This document shows positions 7,347-11,600 of a stretch of DNA of 11,634 nucleotides, piece by piece. Position 1 is the stretch's first letter. Each line of letters opens with the position of its first letter. The notes under the pieces were generated by a model, which made no database searches, was not told where the DNA came from, and saw only the letters and a list, made by a program, of their open reading frames with translations. This stretch comes from Nitrospirota bacterium (GTDB taxonomy: Bacteria > Nitrospirota > Nitrospiria > Nitrospirales > Nitrospiraceae): assembly GCA_016201805.1 (NCBI GenBank), contig JACQCB010000085.1:1-11634 (forward strand), read 5' to 3'. Both the position numbers and the translations under genes were made by a program.

Positions 7347-7726
7347 TCTCTCGTCAGGACCGCCTCGGCGATCGCGTAGTCGGCGTCATGCGAGAGGCTG
7401 ACATGGATGCCGGTGACGCCTGCCTCGCGGAGGAGTGTTTCCGCCCGGCCCGTGGCCGTGGCCACCGGTTTGCCGTTCTTGTCGTTGAGCACCTGGATGT
7501 CCACCCAGCGAATGCCGTCTGTCCAGCCGGTTCCGAGCGCCTTGAGGACGGCTTCCTTCGCCGCAAAACGCCCGGCCAACGAGGCGTAGGGGGAGGCCCG
7601 TTTCAAACAATAGCGACGCTCCTCTTCCGTATAGAGCCGTTGGAGGAATCGATCCTGCCATCGTTCCATCAGAGACCGGATGCGGGTAATTTTGACCAGG
7701 TCCAGACCGATGCCGACAATTTTCAC
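7343..7726 (-). CDS. acpS: Holo-[acyl-carrier-protein] synthase AcpS
   Basis: AcpS transfers the 4'-phosphopantetheine arm from coenzyme A to apo-acyl carrier protein, activating it for fatty acid synthesis. The 127-aa protein has the family signatures GIGLDLV (5-11) with the metal ligand D9, GRFAAKEAVLKALG (52-65) with E58, NGKP (84-87) and HVSLSHDADYAIAEAVL near the C-terminus. The start is a GTG at 7726-7724 with GGGAG a few nt upstream; VKIVGIG is the expected N-terminus. The gene lies 70 nt downstream of pdxJ, a common pairing, and upstream of nnr. Confidence 0.95.
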   Translation of the reverse strand: MKIVGIGLDLVKITRIRSLMERWQDRFLQRLYTEEERRYCLKRASPYASLAGRFAAKEAVLKALGTGWTDGIRWVDIQVLNDKNGKPVATATGRAETLLREAGVTGIHVSLSHDADYAIAEAVLTRE

Positions 7727-7796
7727 GATGGCTCCCGGAGATCTTGCATGGAGGATGGGACGAGGATGCCGAGGCCGTATCCGAGGGCCTCTTGCC

Positions 7797-8516
7797 TCAT
7801 GATCCGCTCACGAGCGCTTTCATTTCCCGCACGGCCCGTTCGATGCCGACCATGACGGCCCGGGCGATGATGCTGTGGCCGATGTTGTATTCCACGATCT
7901 CGGGGATCTGCGTCAGGCGTTTCACGTTGCGATAGGTCAGCCCATGTCCCGCGTTGACCCCCATATTCAGTTTGTACGCCAGCTTGGCCGTCTGGGCAAT
8001 GGTTTCGAATTCGGCCTGTTCTTCCTTGAGGCGGCGGGCGTTAGCGTAGCGGCCGGTGTGCAGTTCGACATAATCCGCGGCGACCTTGTGGGCGGCTTTG
8101 ATTTGGTTGAGGTCCGGCTCGATGAACAAGCTGACGGGAATGCCGCCGTCGTGGAGGAGGTCGACGATGGCCTTGATGCGATCCTTCTGCCCGGCGACGT
8201 CGAGGCCTCCTTCGGTCGTCAATTCCTGCCGCCGCTCCGGCACCAAGGTGACCATGTGGGGCTTGATGCTCAGGGCGATCTTGGCCATCGATTCCTCGGC
8301 CGCCATTTCCAAATCCAGCTTGGTCTGGATGATCTCCTTCAGCAGGCTGAGGTCCCGGTCCTGGATATGGCGACGATCCTCCCGCAGGTGCACCACGAGG
8401 CCATCGGCACCGGCCAACTCCACCAGCACGGCCGCTGCAAGAGGGTCCGGCTCGCTGCCTCCCCTGGCTTGGCGAAGTGTTGCCACATGATCGATGTTGA
8501 CGCCTAACCTAGCCAC
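7797..8516 (-). CDS. pdxJ: Pyridoxine 5'-phosphate synthase PdxJ
   Basis: PdxJ condenses 1-deoxy-D-xylulose 5-phosphate with 3-amino-2-oxopropyl phosphate to form pyridoxine 5'-phosphate, a vitamin B6 precursor. The 239-aa protein is full length. Signatures include GVNIDHVATLRQARGG (5-20), HLREDRRHI (43-51), LVPERRQELTTEGGLDV (91-107), HTGRYA (153-158), NAGHGLTYRNV (188-198) and YNIGHSII (210-217). The start is GTG at 8516-8514, because AGGAG lies 5 nt upstream and the conserved N-terminus begins there. A longer frame reaching 8645 includes the promoter region and is rejected. This is the first gene of the leftward operon that runs to mutS. Confidence 0.96.
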   Translation of the reverse strand: MARLGVNIDHVATLRQARGGSEPDPLAAAVLVELAGADGLVVHLREDRRHIQDRDLSLLKEIIQTKLDLEMAAEESMAKIALSIKPHMVTLVPERRQELTTEGGLDVAGQKDRIKAIVDLLHDGGIPVSLFIEPDLNQIKAAHKVAADYVELHTGRYANARRLKEEQAEFETIAQTAKLAYKLNMGVNAGHGLTYRNVKRLTQIPEIVEYNIGHSIIARAVMVGIERAVREMKALVSGS

Positions 8517-8557
8517 GATTCTCCTGTACTCTTTGTGGATGCTTGGATAGCGGCGCC

Positions 8558-8581
8558 CCTTGCGGCATTTTCGACGCAAGG
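8558..8581 (-). other. Hairpin in the pdxJ leader
   Basis: Two perfect 7-bp arms (8558-8564 and 8575-8581; CCTTGCG paired with CGCAAGG) enclose a 10-nt loop. They lie about 40 nt upstream of the pdxJ GTG and downstream of the proposed promoter. There is no T-run, so it is not an obvious terminator. A role in mRNA stability or leader control is only a possibility. Confidence 0.4.
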
Positions 8582-8617
8582 CCGAATGCAACAAGGGAGT
8601 TTGCAAAAGATCTGATA

Positions 8618-8645
8618 TTATTACAAAAAGGACAGATGGTAGCAA
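8618..8645 (-). promoter_or_regulatory. Candidate sigma-70-type promoter for the pdxJ-mutS operon
   Basis: Read on the - strand, TTGCTA (8645-8640) and TAATAA (8623-8618) are separated by 16 nt. They lie about 100 nt upstream of the pdxJ start in an AT-rich patch within otherwise GC-rich DNA. The -35 element is only 18 bp from the left end of the inserted transposon, so upstream control DNA may have been displaced by the insertion. Confidence 0.45.
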
Positions 8646-8652
8646 GGGGAGT

Positions 8653-8663
8653 CTGGCCTGAGG
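8653..8663. repeat. Left target-site duplication of the transposon (11 bp)
   Basis: CTGGCCTGAGG abuts the left terminal inverted repeat and is repeated exactly in the same orientation at 11445-11455, abutting the right terminal repeat. The identity continues one more base (12 bp) if G8664 is counted, but that G also fits as the first base of the inverted repeat. Confidence 0.85.
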
Positions 8664-8678
8664 GTAGTGATCGGTTTT
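8664..8678 (+). repeat. Left terminal inverted repeat (15 bp)
   Basis: GTAGTGATCGGTTTT here matches the reverse complement of 11430-11444 with a single difference at the third base (A against G). It overlaps the last two bases read of the DUF4177-like stop codon (8677-8679), so the cargo gene runs right up to the element's edge. Confidence 0.85.
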
Positions 8679-8910
8679 AATATATTTCTTGAATGGGTCT
8701 TTTTAGCAGAGCATGGAATTCATACGAATAATCTTCACTATCGCCAGTTTTATGAAACACTGAAACCACTTCCCACCCTTCTTTCCCTAAAGTATTAATG
8801 CCACTGAGACCTATGGCATATTCTTTATCAAGCGATCTTTCCGGGTGGTCCTCTGAATGATAGCTGTTTTTCCTCTCAAAGGCCCAAACGCGATATTCCC
8901 ATCGTGTCAT
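8677..8910 (-). CDS. DUF4177-like small protein (77 aa), transposon cargo
   Basis: This is a small soluble protein with no signal peptide or membrane segment. The N-terminal strand MTRWEYRVWAF and the central INTLGKEGWEVVSVF (38-52) match the pattern of DUF4177-type proteins (WEYKV at the start, LNxLGxEGWEVV in the middle). Their molecular function is unknown. The ribosome binding site AGGAGG lies directly after the transposase stop codon, 7 nt from the ATG, with only 9 nt between the two genes. There is no space for an insertion-sequence end between them, so I read this gene as co-transcribed cargo, possibly translationally coupled to the transposase. It is AT-richer than the neighbouring housekeeping genes. 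Assignment to DUF4177 is from motif memory. Confidence 0.75.
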   Translation of the reverse strand: MTRWEYRVWAFERKNSYHSEDHPERSLDKEYAIGLSGINTLGKEGWEVVSVFHKTGDSEDYSYEFHALLKRPIQEIY

Positions 8911-8919
8911 GGCTCCCTC

Positions 8920-9738
8920 CTAGGCTAGAAGTTCTTCCAACTTCCAAATCCTGTCTGTTAGTCCTGCCTGCATCGCTGGCGTACAGCGAATGGTACGCGG
9001 GCACCACGCGAAATTCCAGTTCCAAAAGAACAGTGCCACGGCTGCCTGCAAGTTCTCTAGCTTCCGTGAAAACCCATTTGTCAGTCTGGTAAACCGCCGA
9101 ATCTGCATCCTCACCGTGAGATTCAGCCGCTCGACATAGGACGTGCAGACCTTACTGCGATCAGGAATCCCCCATCGATCATGGATTTCTACGCCTGTGC
9201 AATGCGGCGGACTATACCGGCCAGGGCCAGGATTCTCTGCTGCGTAGAGCTTCACAATTTCGGCATGGGTAGCGCGGAATCCAAACTGCTGTTGGATGGC
9301 CTGGACGTAGGCCCCAAAGCCATCCGTACTTAACTGAACAGGGCCTTCAATGCGGCGGGCCAGATCAGCCATGAATAGCTGAGTGGACAACACGTCGCGT
9401 TTCCCCACGAAGAACGAAGGAACAAGCTTTGTCGCGGGGTCCAGGGCGATGAAGGTATAGGTATCGCCGTACTCAGGATGGGCCAGCCGATCCGTATCTG
9501 TCAGGTGCCGCTGTTTCTTAGCGATATAGCACCAGAGCTCGTCGCATTCGATCGCCTCAGCCTGAATGCCACGCATCCGCTCGTCAAGCATGGCTTGGGC
9601 CTTCTGGCCGGTTTCCAATAACAATTTGAGGATGGTTTCGATATGTGCGCCGGTCATGCGGGACACTGACCGGATGGAGCAGCCCTCCGTGAGGGCAGAG
9701 AGAATAGCAAGCTTGCGCTCTGGCTTGAGGACGTTCAT
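8920..9738 (-). CDS. IS1-family (ISMhu11-type) DDE transposase
   Basis: This is a 272-aa single-frame transposase. The N-terminus is helix-turn-helix-like (ILSALTEGCSIRSVSRMTGAHIETILKLL, about 12-40). The catalytic acidic residues appear as CDELW (D66), STDGFGAY (D139) and YVERLNLTVRM (E203), followed by the RRFTRLTNGFSRKLEN block (214-229) and a C-terminal NFAW...TPAMQAGL segment. This is the pattern of the single-ORF IS1/ISMhu11 branch rather than the frameshifted InsAB of classical IS1. The gene is intact, with no frameshift or stop. Its ATG (9738-9736) has AAGGAGG upstream, part of which is buried in a hairpin (9741-9762). It lies between the tRNA and the DUF4177-like gene, all on the - strand. 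Confidence 0.9.
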   Translation of the reverse strand: MNVLKPERKLAILSALTEGCSIRSVSRMTGAHIETILKLLLETGQKAQAMLDERMRGIQAEAIECDELWCYIAKKQRHLTDTDRLAHPEYGDTYTFIALDPATKLVPSFFVGKRDVLSTQLFMADLARRIEGPVQLSTDGFGAYVQAIQQQFGFRATHAEIVKLYAAENPGPGRYSPPHCTGVEIHDRWGIPDRSKVCTSYVERLNLTVRMQIRRFTRLTNGFSRKLENLQAAVALFFWNWNFAWCPRTIRCTPAMQAGLTDRIWKLEELLA

Positions 9739-9740
9739 TG

Positions 9741-9762
9741 GGGCCTCCTTTGACAGAGGCCC
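9741..9762 (-). promoter_or_regulatory. Hairpin covering the transposase ribosome binding site
   Basis: Arms GGGCCTC (9741-9747) and GAGGCCC (9756-9762) are perfectly complementary over 7 bp with an 8-nt loop. In the - strand transcript the downstream arm contains most of the GGAGG of the transposase Shine-Dalgarno sequence and ends 2 nt before the ATG. Folding should therefore hide the ribosome binding site, a way of limiting transposase made from read-through transcripts. Confidence 0.65.
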
Positions 9763-9831
9763 ATGAAGGGCTTACAATACGATTACCTTAACGGGTGTAA
9801 TCGGCGCTCCTTCACGGGTCCTGCCGGTTAC

Positions 9832-9862
9832 GGCTGCTCGGTGTTACCAGCACTGGGCAGCC
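9832..9862 (+). other. Stem-loop (12 bp, 7-nt loop)
   Basis: Positions 9832-9843 pair with 9851-9862 around the loop TTACCAG. Ten pairs are Watson-Crick. The other two (9838/9856 and 9840/9854) are G-U in + strand RNA but A-C mismatches in - strand RNA. The fold is therefore better on the + strand, although the flanking genes are on the - strand. Confidence 0.5.
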
Positions 9863-9876
9863 AGCACTTCTAAAAA

Positions 9877-9952
9877 TGGTGGCGGGGGCCGGAGTCGAAC
9901 CCGCACGACACGGATTAGTAATCCGGTGCTCTGTCCATTGAGCTACCCCGCC
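9877..9952 (-). tRNA. tRNA-like gene with anticodon ACT (class I body), encoded CCA
   Basis: The 76-nt cloverleaf, read on the - strand, has a perfect 7-bp acceptor stem GGCGGGG/CCCCGCC, a 4-bp D stem GCTC/GAGC, an anticodon loop TTACTAA, a 5-nt variable region, a T loop TTCGACT, discriminator A and encoded CCA (9879-9877). The anticodon triplet, at 9917-9919, reads ACT and would pair with AGU (Ser). The body is class I, lacking the long variable arm of bacterial tRNA-Ser. It carries A20 in the D loop (GGACA) and C35, as tRNA-Arg does; the loop is one base from that of Arg tRNAs with CCT. Two stem defects are visible: C27/U43 and G51/G63. It has a near-consensus promoter. It may be a recoded or decaying tRNA-Arg; the amino acid cannot be assigned with confidence. 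Confidence 0.85.
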
Positions 9953-9981
9953 ATTCATTTTCTTTCTTCCCATACAAACCA

Positions 9982-10011
9982 TTGATTCCAAGTTCGGCTA
10001 TGGCATATCAT
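9982..10011 (+). promoter_or_regulatory. Candidate promoter of the toxin-antitoxin operon, overlapping the tRNA promoter
   Basis: On the + strand TTGATT (9982-9987) and TATCAT (10006-10011) are 18 nt apart, giving a start near 10018, upstream of the toxin start at 10046. Its -10 box shares bases with the -10 box of the divergent tRNA promoter, so the two promoters probably exclude each other. Confidence 0.45.
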
Positions 10012-10035
10012 ATATATTAGATATTAGCGTGTCAA
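10007..10035 (-). promoter_or_regulatory. Promoter of the tRNA gene
   Basis: On the - strand TTGACA (10035-10030, perfect -35) is followed after exactly 17 nt by TATGAT (10012-10007, 5/6 of the -10 consensus). The expected start, near 9999, leaves a leader of about 47 nt before the mature tRNA at 9952. This is the best promoter match in the transposon. Confidence 0.75.
10014..10027 (+). repeat. Tandem heptamer ATATTAG x2 in the divergent promoter region
   Basis: ATATTAG is repeated head to tail (10014-10020, 10021-10027). It lies inside the spacer of the tRNA promoter and just downstream of the toxin promoter's -10. It is a candidate operator for the XRE antitoxin, by position only. Confidence 0.45.
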
Positions 10036-10045
10036 GAGAAAATGG

Positions 10046-10480
10046 TTGCAAAATCATAAAAAAGTGATATTATTGAAAAGCCCATATATCTGGCGATTCT
10101 TCGATTATGTTGAAGGAGAGGGCAACCCCATTGATGGCTGGTATCAAAATCTTGGCGAGGAAGCGAGAGATTTCTTCGATGACTTATTAAAAAATCTTGC
10201 CAAGATTGAGAATCATCTAGAATGGGGAATACGGGGATTTCTAAAAGGGAAATATCAAAGCGAACGTATATGGGAATTAGGCTTCAAGGCCGAAGATAAA
10301 CAATATCGTATTTTAGGCATATTTGATGGGACAAAGCGGGCTGTTATGCTGATGGGCTGTTATCATAAACAACGCGTATATACTCCGGCGAACGCGCTAG
10401 ACACTGCATACCAGAGGGCCAAAAACCTTAGCGCCAAGAAGGCTACAATACATGAGCGAAAGATCAAAACGGATCTCTAG
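10046..10480 (+). CDS. RelE/HigB/Gp49-like toxin component
   Basis: This 144-aa protein resembles the phage-derived Gp49-like/HigB branch of the RelE toxin superfamily, whose members cut mRNA on the ribosome. The family pattern is visible: a helical first half with EEARDFFDDLLKNL (38-51), FLKGKY (65-70), the strand RIWELGF (74-80), QYRILGIF (86-93), the hydrophobic strand AVMLMGCYHK (99-108) and a final helix ALDTAYQRAKNL (117-128). The C-terminus is lysine-rich. The start is a TTG at 10046 with a weak AAGAG upstream. GTG at 10064 is an alternative, while the nearby ATG at 10042 is out of frame. The gene overlaps the antitoxin gene by 29 nt. It is clearly AT-richer than the host genes. Toxicity is inferred from family and neighbour. 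Confidence 0.82.
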   Translation: MQNHKKVILLKSPYIWRFFDYVEGEGNPIDGWYQNLGEEARDFFDDLLKNLAKIENHLEWGIRGFLKGKYQSERIWELGFKAEDKQYRILGIFDGTKRAVMLMGCYHKQRVYTPANALDTAYQRAKNLSAKKATIHERKIKTDL

Positions 10481-10988
10481 GCTTCTGACTGACCAAAATT
10501 CTAGGTTTTCGTATGTCAGAGCTAAGCTAGGCATTCTTGTTCCATCACAAATCCGTGCGGTGCGTCTAAAATCTGATCTGCCACGGCAGGCGGATTTGGC
10601 AAGAGAAGCCGGAATGCTGCAATCCCGAATCTCTATGTTGGAAACTCCAGGTGCGGCCAATGTCACACTTGATACGCTAGCAAGGCTTGCCGCCGTTTTT
10701 AAGGTGGGACTCCTAGTCAAGTTCGTTCCTTATAGCGAAATGCTTCAGTGGGAGAATACATTTTCACAGGACAGTTTCGATGTGGTGAGACTCGATAGGG
10801 ATGCGGCCTTTTTAAGGCCAGAATTGGCTGCCGTGGCCGGCACAAGGTCAGTTCGCGAGTTACTTGGAGCAACTGATTCTTCTGCTGATAATCCCCCTCC
10901 AGTAATTGAGACAGAGCGGACACAGAGCAGCATTTTTGAATTCGCGGAACATACCAACACCCCACTCGCAAGCCAGCTTACTCATTGA
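10452..10988 (+). CDS. XRE-family antitoxin / DNA-binding regulator
   Basis: The 178-aa protein has a central XRE-type helix-turn-helix at about residues 34-87: IRAVRLKSDLPRQADLA, then EAGMLQSRISMLE as the turn and recognition helix, then VTLDTLARLAAVFKVGLLVKF. Partner antitoxins of HigB/RelE toxins usually have this fold. It is longer than a minimal HigA-like antitoxin (about 90-120 aa). There is a basic N-terminal stretch (1-33) and a C-terminal extension (about 100-178) that is acidic and probably partly disordered, where toxin binding could lie. The ATG at 10452 has AGAAGG about 9 nt upstream, inside the end of the toxin gene. Toxin-first gene order with overlap is typical of higBA-like modules. 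It probably represses its own operon. Confidence 0.85.
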   Translation: MSERSKRISRLLTDQNSRFSYVRAKLGILVPSQIRAVRLKSDLPRQADLAREAGMLQSRISMLETPGAANVTLDTLARLAAVFKVGLLVKFVPYSEMLQWENTFSQDSFDVVRLDRDAAFLRPELAAVAGTRSVRELLGATDSSADNPPPVIETERTQSSIFEFAEHTNTPLASQLTH

Positions 10989-10996
10989 GGGATAAC

Positions 10997-11329
10997 ATGG
11001 CGAAGACAAAAGACAAAAAAGTAGAATCTGAGGGAGACGCTATACGGCCGGGTCAAGAGGTAGATATATTTAGAAGTTATCAAGAACCTAGTTATTACGC
11101 GACTCGCATTGAATCTAAATTTAGTAAAGATGATGTCTGTATGCAGTTTATGGAGCTGCTTGAGGTAAGAAATGGAAGGCCTCTGGTAAGACTCCTAGCA
11201 TCTGTTTGGGTAACGATTGGTCATTACAAAGCTATCTATGAAATGATGGGTCGGCAACTTGCGAAATATGAAGAAATGTTTGGCCCGATTCCAAAAAGTG
11301 AATCGGTAAAGGTCCATCCTCCCAAATAG
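10997..11329 (+). CDS. DUF3467-like protein, third gene of the toxin-antitoxin operon
   Basis: This is a 110-aa soluble protein. The C-terminal half matches the DUF3467 pattern: a beta strand region (PLVRLLASVWVTIGHYKAIYEMMGRQLAKYEEMFGPIP, about 62-99) ending in the family's typical KYEExFGPIP signature. The N-terminus is lysine-rich and polar. The family's function is unknown. The ATG at 10997 is chosen because GAGG (10987-10990) lies 6 nt upstream; an in-frame TTG at 10985 overlaps the antitoxin stop and is less likely. The gene starts 8 nt after the antitoxin stop, so co-transcription is very likely. Three-gene toxin systems are known in which the third member is a SecB-like chaperone. This protein does not look like SecB, so any chaperone or second-antitoxin role is only a hypothesis. 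Confidence 0.8.
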   Translation: MAKTKDKKVESEGDAIRPGQEVDIFRSYQEPSYYATRIESKFSKDDVCMQFMELLEVRNGRPLVRLLASVWVTIGHYKAIYEMMGRQLAKYEEMFGPIPKSESVKVHPPK

Positions 11330-11367
11330 CTTTCTGTCAAAGATTAGCACACCCAGTTTCATCATGA

Positions 11368-11392
11368 AAATCGTTCCGTAGTGGAACGATTT
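11368..11392 (+). terminator. Hairpin after the toxin-antitoxin operon (probable terminator or transposon end structure)
   Basis: Perfect 10-bp arms AAATCGTTCC (11368-11377) and GGAACGATTT (11383-11392) enclose the 5-nt loop GTAGT, 39 nt after the DUF3467-like stop. The T-run is short (TTT, then CC), so it would be a weak intrinsic terminator. It could instead be a site used at the transposon end. Confidence 0.6.
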
Positions 11393-11400
11393 CCTACCTG

Positions 11401-11430
11401 TTCCCGCTTAATCCCGGCTATTCCCGCTCA
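11401..11430 (+). repeat. Three head-to-tail 10-bp repeats just inside the right transposon end
   Basis: TTCCCGCTTA, ATCCCGGCTA and TTCCCGCTCA follow one another with exact 10-bp periodicity (11401, 11411, 11421), the last running into the right terminal repeat. This spacing is close to one DNA turn, putting each unit on the same face, as expected for protein-binding sites. No counterpart is visible inside the left end. Confidence 0.6.
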
Positions 11431-11444
11431 AAACCGATCACCAC
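11430..11444 (-). repeat. Right terminal inverted repeat (15 bp)
   Basis: The reverse complement reads GTGGTGATCGGTTTT, matching the left end at 14 of 15 positions. The right copy of the 11-bp target duplication follows directly. Confidence 0.85.
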
Positions 11445-11455
11445 CTGGCCTGAGG
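11445..11455. repeat. Right target-site duplication of the transposon (11 bp)
   Basis: This is an exact copy of CTGGCCTGAGG at 8653-8663. Removing the element and one copy would restore a continuous GC-rich sequence upstream of pdxJ. Confidence 0.85.
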
Positions 11456-11571
11456 GAGGCTGGGAGGGCAGAGCGACCGGCTCTTGCTGCACAGTTTCTG
11501 GCCTCTGCTTGGCGTCGAGTCTGGCCGAGGTGGTATCCGCAGTTCAGAACTCGCTCAACTCCGGAATAAAA
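11456..11571. other. GC-rich intergenic flank, no gene seen
   Basis: I see no supportable gene here. A 62-aa open frame crosses the transposon boundary and lacks a ribosome binding site. Positions 11457-11475 match 1583-1601 in the mutS linker region at 18 of 19 bases, an isolated G-rich similarity. Confidence 0.5.
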
Positions 11572-11600
11572 TTGACTATTTAGGACGGCTGCATTAAAAT
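11572..11600 (+). promoter_or_regulatory. Sigma-70-type promoter reading out of the window
   Basis: TTGACT (11572-11577) and TAAAAT (11595-11600) are 17 nt apart, each 5/6 of consensus. Transcription would start near 11607 and leave the window rightward. The gene it serves is not in view. Confidence 0.6.

Larger units (their letters stand above)
9739..9876. other. Non-coding spacer between tRNA and transposase, with secondary structure
   Basis: No gene is visible here. The spacer holds three structures: the hairpin at 9741-9762; a 7-bp inverted repeat CGATTAC/GTAATCG (9780-9786 and 9797-9803, 10-nt spacer); and a 12-bp stem with 7-nt loop at 9832-9862. The 8-bp word CCAGCACT occurs twice (9847-9854 and 9861-9868). 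I looked here for an insertion-sequence end matching the far side of the transposase and found none. Confidence 0.5.
8664..11444. mobile_element. 2,781-bp cargo-carrying transposon (IS1/ISMhu11-type transposase, tRNA, toxin-antitoxin cargo)
   Basis: The ends are 15-bp terminal inverted repeats, reading outward-in GT(A/G)GTGATCGGTTTT, with 14 of 15 positions identical. They are flanked by perfect 11-bp direct repeats. Inside are a DUF4177-like gene (-), a DDE transposase (-), a tRNA (-), and a toxin, antitoxin and DUF3467 operon (+). The inner sequence is visibly richer in A and T than both flanks. The transposase family makes target duplications usually of 8-9 bp, with longer ones reported for IS1, so 11 bp is compatible but not typical. 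The inner GTGATC of the ends faintly resembles IS1-type ends (GGTGATG). I infer that the resident transposase moves the whole unit; mobilisation in trans by another enzyme remains possible. No inner pair of insertion-sequence ends around the transposase was found. Confidence 0.85.

Noticed and set aside
8517..8645. Upstream extension of the pdxJ reading frame
   Set aside because: It covers the leader and promoter region. The GTG at 8516 has a well-placed AGGAG and the conserved N-terminus.
8911..9800. A separate, smaller insertion sequence consisting of the transposase alone
   Set aside because: There is no room for an end between the transposase stop and the DUF4177-like start, and I found no matching inverted repeats on the tRNA side. 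A weak GGTA...ATCG resemblance near 8663 and 9787 needs gaps and lacks a target duplication.
9877..9952. The tRNA as an attachment site for an integrase-type island
   Set aside because: No integrase gene is present, no second copy of the tRNA 3' end is seen in the window, and the true boundaries are inverted repeats with a target duplication elsewhere.
11457..11475. 18/19-bp match to the mutS linker region (1583-1601) as a recombination site
   Set aside because: Both are G-rich, low-complexity stretches without flanking similarity. The match may be chance or shared simple-sequence style.
11381..11569. 62-aa open frame at the right edge of the transposon
   Set aside because: It starts inside the hairpin, crosses the terminal repeat and target duplication, is Arg/Pro-rich and lacks a ribosome binding site.
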